A DNA stretch of 50,167 nucleotides from an uncultured Xylophilus sp. GTDB lineage: Bacteria; Pseudomonadota; Gammaproteobacteria; Burkholderiales; Burkholderiaceae_C. Positions 43,822 to 50,167 of the stretch are shown piece after piece (position 1 is the stretch's first letter; every line of letters begins with the position of its first letter). Position numbers and translations under genes: made by a program. The stretch is taken from NCBI GenBank assembly GCA_913776965.1, contig CAJYQL010000079.1:1-50167 (forward strand), in the 5' to 3' direction. Under the pieces are notes generated by a model. It had not been told where the DNA came from. It ran no database searches and saw only the letters and a program-made list of their open reading frames with translations.

Positions 43822-45138
43822 ATGCACCTCGCGTTCATTGCGCCGCCCTTCACCAGCCATGTTCGCGCGATGGAGTCGCTCGCCGGCGTGTTGCTCGACC
43901 GCGGCCACCAGGTCAGTTGGATACACCAGATCGACGTCAAGCCGTTGATCCGGGACAGACGCATCGCTTTTCATGCGGTAGGGCTCGACATTCGTCCCGC
44001 AGGTTCTCTGGACCCGATCGTCACCCGGGCGGCTCACCCTGGCGGGCCGCTTGGGCTGAAGCGAGTGATCGCGGATGTCGCCTCGACTACCGACATGCTA
44101 TGCCGGGAGATGCCCGCCTTATTGAACCGATTGGGGGTCGATGGTGTGGTGGCCGACCAGATGGAAGCAGCGGGCGGGCTGGTGGCCGAAGGCATCGGGG
44201 CTCCGTTCGTCTCGGTCGCCTGCGCCCTGCCGGTGAATCGGGACCCCCATGTCCCACTGCCCGTCATGCCTTGGGGCTATGCCCGTGATCCGAAGGGGCT
44301 ACAGCTCAACGAGGGCAGCACAAGCGTCTACGACTGGCTGATGCGTCGCCACGGCGACGTGATCCGCAACCACGCAGTGCGCTTCGGATTGGAAGAGCGG
44401 CAGGCGATGCACGAGTGTTTGTCGCCGCTGGCACAGATCAGCCAGACCACGGCAGGATTCGATTTTCCACGGCAGGACCTGCCGACGACCTTCCACCATG
44501 TCGGCCCGTTGCGTGGAGCACGTACGGAGGAGCCTCCGCTCGAGCTGCCGCTCGACGCTAAGCGCCCTTTCGTCTTCGCCTCCCTGGGTACGCTGCAGGG
44601 ATGGCGGATCGGCCTGTTCGAGCGGATCGCCGATGCGTGCCGCCTCGAAAACTTCCAGCTTCTCATCGCGCACTGCGACCGCCTGGACAGCCGCCAGGAA
44701 GCGGCGTTGCGGCGGCGCGGTGCGACAGCCGTCACAGGATTCGCGCCGCAACGCTCAGCCCTCGCCCGCGCGGACCTTGTCGTCACCCACGCGGGATTGA
44801 ATACGGTCCTGGATGCAATGGAAGCCGGTACGCCGCAGCTGGCGTTGCCGATCGCGTTCGACCAGCCCGGGGTCGCTGCCCGCGTGGTGCAGGCCGGGAG
44901 CGGCCTGAGCGTTCTGCCGCTGCTCGCGCGGCCGATCACCTTGCGGCGGTCTATGCGCCGCCTGATCGAGGAGCCGCCGTTTGCGATCCGCAGCCGCGCA
45001 CTGGGCGAAGAGATCGCTGCGTCGGGCGGCGCCACATGGGCAGCCGATATCGTGGAGACCGCAATTGCGACGCGTCGGCCGATCACACGGCGCCAGGCGG
45101 CTATCGCGCCGGTGCAGGATGGCGCGCCTCGTGAGTGA
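43822..45138 (+). CDS. crtX: Zeaxanthin glucosyltransferase
   Basis: A 438-aa GT1-type glycosyltransferase. N-terminus [22 protein letters not shown] is typical of the acceptor domain. The C-terminal donor site reads [39 protein letters not shown], equivalent to the UGT signature. It adds glucose from UDP-glucose to zeaxanthin hydroxyls. Product inference rests on context with crtY and crtZ. It overlaps crtY by 20 bp. Confidence 0.92.
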
Positions 45139-46381
45139 AGAATTCGCCCCTGAAGGTTTCCTGGACGCCGACGTGCTTCTCGTCGGCGGCGGTTTGGCGA
45201 ACGGCCTGATCGCGCGAAAGTTGCGGAAGTCGCACCCCGGGCTGCGCGTGCTGGTGCTGGAAGCCGGACGGGCGCTCGGCGGCAACCATACCTGGTGCTT
45301 CCATGCGACCGACCTCACCGCCGCCCAGCAGGCGGAAATGGCTCCATTCGTCGTGCATAAGTGGCCGGCGCACGAGGTGCTGTTCCCGGGCTACAAACGC
45401 CGGGTCGACGGCGTCTACTGCTGCGTGACGTCGGAATGTTTCGACGCTCGGCTCCGAGCGGAACTCGGCACGGCAGTACGTACGGACGTGCAGGTCGTCT
45501 CGGTAGGGCGCGACCGGGTACAGCTTGCCAATGGCCGCGTTCTCCACGCCCGGTCGGTGATCGACGCGCGTGGCACATCGCCCGCCGGCCGCGTCGCGCT
45601 TCGATTCCAGAAGTTCCTGGGCCAGGAACTGCAGCTCGACACACCGCACGGGCTGACCATACCAGTCCTCATGGATGCGACGGTCGCCCAGGAAGACGGC
45701 TACCGCTTCGTCTATCTCTTGCCGCTGACGCCGGATACGGTGCTGGTGGAAGACACGGTCTATGCCGACGGCGCCGTGCTTCCGCGCGAACGTCTGCGCG
45801 AACACATAGCGACATACGTCGGCAACCGTGGGTGGACGGTGCGACGCGTGGTGCGTGAAGAAGACGGCGTGCTCCCGCTGGCGCTCGATGGCGACCATGA
45901 CGCCTTTCGCGCGCCTGCAGATGCGACCGCAGTACCGCAGGCCGGACTCTCCGCCGCCCTGTTCCATCCCACCACGGGCTATTCCCTGCCGCAGGCGGTG
46001 CGGCTCGCGGACCATCTGGGCATGCAACCGCAGGCGACGCTCTGCGATCCCGCGGCCCTGGGCGAAGCCATTAGGTCGCACGCCTGTGCCCATTGGCAAT
46101 CGACCGCGTACTTCCGGATGCTCAACCGCATGCTGTTCCTGGCCGCCGCTCCTGCGGCCCGGCGCGCGGTGATGGAGCGCTTCTACCGACTGCCGGACGC
46201 GCTGATCGCGCGCTTCTATGCGGGCCAGCTGCTCTGGCAGGACAAGCTGCGCATCGTGACCGGTCGGCCGCCGGTGCCGCTTCTCCAAGGGCTGCGCGCC
46301 ATACTGGAACGCGTACCTCCGACCGGCGGGGCCGCATCGCCCTCCCCCTTTCCCACGTCCCGAGCGGACTCCAAAAAATGA
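45119..46381 (+). CDS. crtY: Lycopene beta-cyclase
   Basis: A 420-aa flavoprotein-like cyclase. Rossmann motif [20 protein letters not shown], then [34 protein letters not shown] (EDTRY-type motif) and [17 protein letters not shown], ending with the [20 protein letters not shown] region. It converts lycopene to beta-carotene. ATG at 45119 is used; a GTG at 45131 with GGATGG upstream is possible. Stop overlaps the crtI ATG (ATGA). Confidence 0.93.
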
Positions 46382-47871
46382 ATGCTCCTTCCTCCCCACG
46401 ATCGGCCGCGGTGATCGGCTCCGGGTTCGGCGGTCTGGCGCTGGCGATGCGCCTTCAGGCCGCCGGTATCCAGACCACGGTGTTCGAAAGCCGCGACCAG
46501 GCCGGCGGCCGGGCCTATGTGTACCGCGACCAGGGCTTTACCTTCGATGCCGGCCCGACCGTCATCACCGACCCGTCCGCACTGGAGGAGCTGTTCGCGC
46601 TCTCGGGACGGCGGCTGTCCGACTATGTGGAACTGCTGCCGGTGGCGCCGTTCTACCGGCTGTGCTGGGAGGACGGCATGCATGTGGACTATGCGAACGA
46701 CCAGGCGGCGCTGGATGCGCAGATCCGGGCGATCTCTCCTCCGGACGTGGATGGCTACCAGCGCTTCCTCGCGTATTCGCGTGCGGTCTTCGAGGAAGGC
46801 TACCTCAAGCTCGGTACCGTGCCGTTCCTGCAGTTCCGCAACATGGTGAGCGCCGGGCCGGCGCTGATGCGGCTGCAGGCCTGGCGCAGCGTGTACAGCA
46901 TCGTGTCGTCCTTCATCCAGAACGAACGCCTGCGGCAGGTGTTCTCCTTCCACTCGCTGCTGGTCGGAGGCAATCCGTTCGAGACCAGCTCGATCTACGC
47001 GCTGATCCATGCGCTGGAGCGCGAATGGGGCGTATGGTTCCCGCGGGGCGGCACCGGCGCGTTGGTGCAGGGTATGGTCCGCTGCTTCGAGGACATGGGC
47101 GGCACGGTGAAGCTGTCCACCCCGGTCGAGCGCATCGACGTCGCAGACGGTCGCGTGACCGGCGTGACGGCACGCGGTGTCCACCACCCGGCCGATGCGG
47201 TCGCGTCGAATGCCGATGTGCTGCACACCTATGAAGCGCTGCTCGGCCATGTGGCGCGGGGCCGCGAAGAATCCCGGCGGCTGCGCCGCAAGCGCTTCAG
47301 CATGTCGCTGTTCGTGGTGCACTTCGGTCTGTCGCGGCCGCAGCCCCAGTTGCGCCACCACACCGTGTGCTTCGGCAACCGCTATCGCGAGCTGATCCAG
47401 GAAATCTTCCACGGCGCCGAAGTGCCCGCAGATTTCTCGCTCTACCTGCATGCGCCCTGCGCGACCGATCCGTCGCTGGCCCCCCCGGGATGCTCGAGCC
47501 ACTACGTGCTGGCGCCGGTGCCGCACCTCGGCAACGCGCCGGTCGACTGGTCGGTGCAGGGTCCGCAGTTGCGCGACCGCATCTTCGACTACCTGGAGCG
47601 TCACTACATTCCGGACCTGCGGGCCACGCTGGTCACCTGCCGCATATTCACACCGGCGGATTTCCGCAGCGAGTTGAACGCGCATCTGGGATCGGCCTTC
47701 TCGCTCGAACCGATCCTGACCCAGAGCGCCTGGTTCCGGCCCCACAACCGCGACGCCGTGCTCCCGAACATGTATATCGTGGGAGCAGGTACCCATCCGG
47801 GCGCGGGTGTGCCCGGGGTCGTCGGTTCGGCCAAGGCGACGGCCGGTCTGATGCTGGAAGCGCTGGCGTGA
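46378..47871 (+). CDS. crtI: Phytoene desaturase (lycopene-forming)
   Basis: A 497-aa FAD-dependent desaturase. FAD motif [51 protein letters not shown], and the C-terminal signature [29 protein letters not shown]. It introduces double bonds into phytoene to give lycopene, as required by the neighbouring cyclase. ATGA overlap with crtY and GTGA overlap with crtB. Confidence 0.95.
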
Positions 47872-48815
47872 ATACGGTGTCGGGCACCGACCCGCGTCTG
47901 GTCGCTCACGGCGAGCAATCGATCCGGCAGGGCTCGCACAGTTTCGCGGCGGCGGCGCGTCTCTTCGCCCCTGCGGTCCGCGAAGGTGCGGTGATGCTCT
48001 ACGCCTGGTGCCGCCATTGCGACGACGTGGTGGACGGGCAGGAGTTCGGTCACGGACAAGCAGAAGGCGACCGCAGCGATGCGGCGGCCCGGCTCGCATC
48101 GCTGCGCGAAGCCACGGCCCGCGCCTGCGCCGGTCAACCGCCGGACGATCCGGTCTTCGCGGGGGTCGCGGAGGTGGTGCGCACCTTCCGTATCCCACCG
48201 GCGTATCTGCAGCAGCACCTCGACGGATTCGCGATGGACGTCGAGCGGCACCGGTACGCCACGCTCAACGACACCCTGCGCTACTGCTGGCATGTCGCAG
48301 GCGTGGTGGGCGTGATGATGTCGCATGTGATGGGCCGTATCGATCCGCCGACACTGGACCGTGCCTGCGACCTCGGCATGGCGTTCCAGTTGACCAACAT
48401 CGCCCGCGACGTTGTAGAGGATGCCGAGATCGGCCGGATCTACCTGCCGGCAGAGTGGCTGGCGGCCGAAGGCATTCCGGCCGACGGTCGCCTTGCGCAG
48501 CCGGAACACCGGGTGGCGCTCGCCTGCGTCGCGGCGCGCCTCGTCAACACCGCTGAACCATATTACCGTTCGGCGATGGACGGCCTTCCGGCCCTGCCCT
48601 TCCGTTCCGCCTGGTCGATCGCGCTCGCCCGCAGCGTCTACCGCGCGATCGGGCACAAGGTCATGCAGCGGGGGCCGGCCGCGTGGGACCGGCGCGCTGC
48701 CACGACGAAAGCGGAAAAGGCGGGGTGGGCGGCGATTGCAGCCGCACAGGCGCTGGTTTCGCGCGTTGGCACCGCCACACCGCGGGACCCGGCCCTGTTC
48801 GTGCGGCCGGTCTGA
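47868..48815 (+). CDS. crtB: Phytoene synthase
   Basis: A 315-aa squalene/phytoene synthase. First Asp motif LYAWCRHCDDVVDGQ, second QLTNIARDVVEDAEIGRIYLP (DxxxD), with AMDVERHRYATLNDTLRYCWHVAGVVG between. It condenses two GGPP to phytoene. The start is GTG, overlapping the crtI TGA (GTGA). Last gene of the plus-strand crtXYIB unit; convergent with crtZ (27-bp gap, no terminator hairpin seen). Confidence 0.95.
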   Translation: MNTVSGTDPRLVAHGEQSIRQGSHSFAAAARLFAPAVREGAVMLYAWCRHCDDVVDGQEFGHGQAEGDRSDAAARLASLREATARACAGQPPDDPVFAGVAEVVRTFRIPPAYLQQHLDGFAMDVERHRYATLNDTLRYCWHVAGVVGVMMSHVMGRIDPPTLDRACDLGMAFQLTNIARDVVEDAEIGRIYLPAEWLAAEGIPADGRLAQPEHRVALACVAARLVNTAEPYYRSAMDGLPALPFRSAWSIALARSVYRAIGHKVMQRGPAAWDRRAATTKAEKAGWAAIAAAQALVSRVGTATPRDPALFVRPV

Positions 48816-48842
48816 CCAGCGGCCATGGGTCGTCTGATGGGA

Positions 48843-49346
48843 TCAGGTTCGTGGCGGGCGCGCCTCGGTGCGCTGGGCACGCTGCAGCTGCTCCCGGAGC
48901 CGATGCGGCGACGGCGCCCACAGAAAACCGAAGGACACGGCCCCATCTCGCCCACGCACCGCATGGTGCAGCCGGTGCGACTGGTAGAGCCGCTTGAGAT
49001 AGCCGGATTTCGGCACCCAGCGCCAGGGCCAGCGGTGATGCACCATCCCGTCGTGCACGATCGCATACAGCAAGCCGTACAGCGTCATGCCGGCCCCCAC
49101 CCACTGCAGCGGCCACCGGCCTGCCGTACCGAGGGCGATCAGCACGATGGCCACGGCCGCGAACACGATGGCATAGAGGTCGTTGCGTTCGAACGTGCCG
49201 CGCGCCGGCTCGTGGTGCGACCGATGCCAGCCCCAGCCCCAGCCGTGCATGATCCAACGGTGGGTGGCCCAGGCGACGATTTCCATGCCCGCGACCGATG
49301 CGAGGACCACGCCGATCGAGGCGAGCGTATGAGAAGTAGGCGTCAA
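48843..49346 (-). CDS. crtZ: Beta-carotene hydroxylase
   Basis: A 167-aa di-iron membrane hydroxylase. Histidine motifs: HRWIMHGWGWGWHRSHHEP, HDGMVHHRWPW and HRLHHAVRGRDGAVSFGF, with four hydrophobic helices. It hydroxylates both rings of beta-carotene to zeaxanthin. TTG at 49346 is chosen because it restores the first helix (TLASIGVVLASVAGMEIV) seen in homologues; the first ATG (49286) would delete it. No clear Shine-Dalgarno. Confidence 0.93.
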   Translation of the reverse strand: MTPTSHTLASIGVVLASVAGMEIVAWATHRWIMHGWGWGWHRSHHEPARGTFERNDLYAIVFAAVAIVLIALGTAGRWPLQWVGAGMTLYGLLYAIVHDGMVHHRWPWRWVPKSGYLKRLYQSHRLHHAVRGRDGAVSFGFLWAPSPHRLREQLQRAQRTEARPPRT

Positions 49347-49448
49347 GGCAGCGGGCTCGCGAAAAAGCGGGCGATACGCCCGGAGCCGGCGATTTTCCCA
49401 TGGGCCCAGCGCTGGCGCACGCTTGAAAAATCGACAGGAGGCGATCAC

Positions 49449-49706
49449 ATGCTGTGCATGATCGTCGAACCGCCCGTGGGTCACCGCACCGCTGAAGAGC
49501 TCGCTCAGGCACTGGGGTGCCGTGTGGCGGGGTCCGGCAGCGCGTTCGGCTGGGCCCAACCCGCGCTGCTGGGATCGACCGCCGGCTTTTCGTCCCTGCT
49601 GCGTGCCGCAGGCGGGCGTTACGACCGCGCCGACCGGGCGACGGTATTCCCAAGCTGGGCCGCCATGGAACGTGCGCTTCGGGCGGCGCTCGCCTCGCGC
49701 CCATGA
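49449..49706 (+). CDS. Hypothetical protein, 85 aa, coupled to yihY
   Basis: ATG preceded by a strong AGGAGG (8 nt spacing), which decides the start within a longer open frame. A small mixed protein (MLCMIVEPPVGHRTAEELAQ, then Gly/Ala-rich and a C-terminal helix PSWAAMERALRAALAS). No family recognised. Its stop overlaps the ATG of the YihY-family gene (ATGA), so the two are probably translated together and may act together. Confidence 0.65.
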   Translation: MLCMIVEPPVGHRTAEELAQALGCRVAGSGSAFGWAQPALLGSTAGFSSLLRAAGGRYDRADRATVFPSWAAMERALRAALASRP

Positions 49707-50167
49707 CACGTCCGGCCGCTCTCGTCCGCTGGGTGAAGCGCGTCCTCTGGAAGATTCCCGGCCTGGGCGTTCTGGTCACGGCCGCGCAGAACTACATCTT
49801 TCACCAGAGCGCCAACCAGGCTGGCAGCCTGGCCTTCTCTTCGGTGCTGGCCATGTTTCCCCTGCTGCTGCTGCTGTCCGCGGCGGCGGGCTTCATCGGC
49901 CAGCCCGGCGATGCAGCGGCCCTAGCCGGACGGGTGCTGGGCTATGCGCCCCTCTTGGTACGCGACGCGATGGCGCCCGTCGTGGAGCAGGTGCTCGCCC
50001 AGCGCAGCCAGGCGCTGCTGGCGGTCGGCCTGGTGGTGACGCTGTGGACGGCATCCTCCGGCATGCAGGCGATCCGGTCGGCGCTCAACCGGGCCTACGG
50101 TATCCAGCGCGGCTTGCCCTTCTGGAAAGCCCGGATCAAGGTCACGCTGTTCACCGTGATCGTAGGA
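49703..50167 (+). CDS. YihY/BrkB family inner-membrane protein (partial)
   Basis: The first 155 residues of a membrane protein cut by the window edge. After a basic amphipathic N-terminus it has NYIFHQSANQAGSLAFSSVLAMFPLLLLL (helix 1), then QALLAVGLVVTLWTASSGMQAIRSALNRAYGI, the typical YihY/BrkB motif. The family was once misnamed ribonuclease BN; its function is unclear. ATGA overlap with the preceding 85-aa gene. Confidence 0.88.
   Translation, partial: MTRPAALVRWVKRVLWKIPGLGVLVTAAQNYIFHQSANQAGSLAFSSVLAMFPLLLLLSAAAGFIGQPGDAAALAGRVLGYAPLLVRDAMAPVVEQVLAQRSQALLAVGLVVTLWTASSGMQAIRSALNRAYGIQRGLPFWKARIKVTLFTVIVG

Noticed and set aside
1-50167. CRISPR arrays, intact insertion sequences, integrases or phage genes
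   Set aside because: No regularly spaced direct repeats and no transposase or integrase motifs were found in either strand.

Overview
The window is GC-rich (about 70% by eye) and looks like a betaproteobacterial chromosome, most probably Comamonadaceae. Reasons: the gene families and their neighbours (dnaE-clpS-clpA, gluQ-trmB, trhO, sbcB); many GTG/TTG starts and 4-bp stop/start overlaps; and a dispersed repeat of about 50-65 bp with a 'CTAT..(C)GATAGCTG..GCGC' core that I associate with that family from memory. The genus cannot be fixed from the sequence. No rRNA, CRISPR array, intact insertion sequence or prophage was seen.

Layout. 1-840: tRNA-Gly(CCC) on the minus strand and two small unknown ORFs. 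851-10211, minus: an OprB-type porin, then a heavy-metal RND efflux operon in the order czcB-czcA-czcC, preceded by an OmpR-type regulator/sensor kinase pair that probably controls it. 10403-18647: iron-dependent alcohol dehydrogenase (-), alaS (+), a secreted dienelactone-hydrolase-like enzyme (+), an EF-hand membrane protein of unknown function (+) whose 3' end overlaps a convergent diguanylate cyclase (-). 18777-21534, minus: a tight operon of a renalase-like flavoprotein, gluQ and trmB. 21572-24685: a LysR regulator divergent from doxX, a WrbA-like flavodoxin and a pirin. 24735-36465: trhO divergent from dnaE, then clpS-clpA, a strong terminator, an MltB-type lytic transglycosylase, cardiolipin synthase and sbcB. 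36514-39069: a PLP Cys/Met-metabolism enzyme, a 69-aa conserved-looking protein and a sirtuin.

39070-42700 is distinctly AT-richer and looks acquired. It carries an orphan protein, an NtrC-type sigma-54 activator, a short histidine-kinase-like protein with a degenerate ATPase domain, and a previously unlisted 31-codon ORF followed by three hairpins and a textbook terminator. It abuts a complete carotenoid cluster: crtE (-), divergent from crtX-crtY-crtI-crtB (+, translationally coupled), with crtZ (-) convergent at the end. These genes would convert farnesyl-PP to zeaxanthin and its glucosides, giving a yellow pigment. The window ends in an 85-aa unknown protein coupled to a YihY/BrkB membrane protein cut by the edge.

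The most notable non-gene signal is the dispersed repeat, seen six times. One copy lies in frame inside gluQ, and two supply the last codons and stop of trhO and mltB. The best candidates for something undescribed are the small-ORF/three-hairpin unit, the pseudokinase-NtrC pair beside the pigment genes, and the EF-hand membrane protein.
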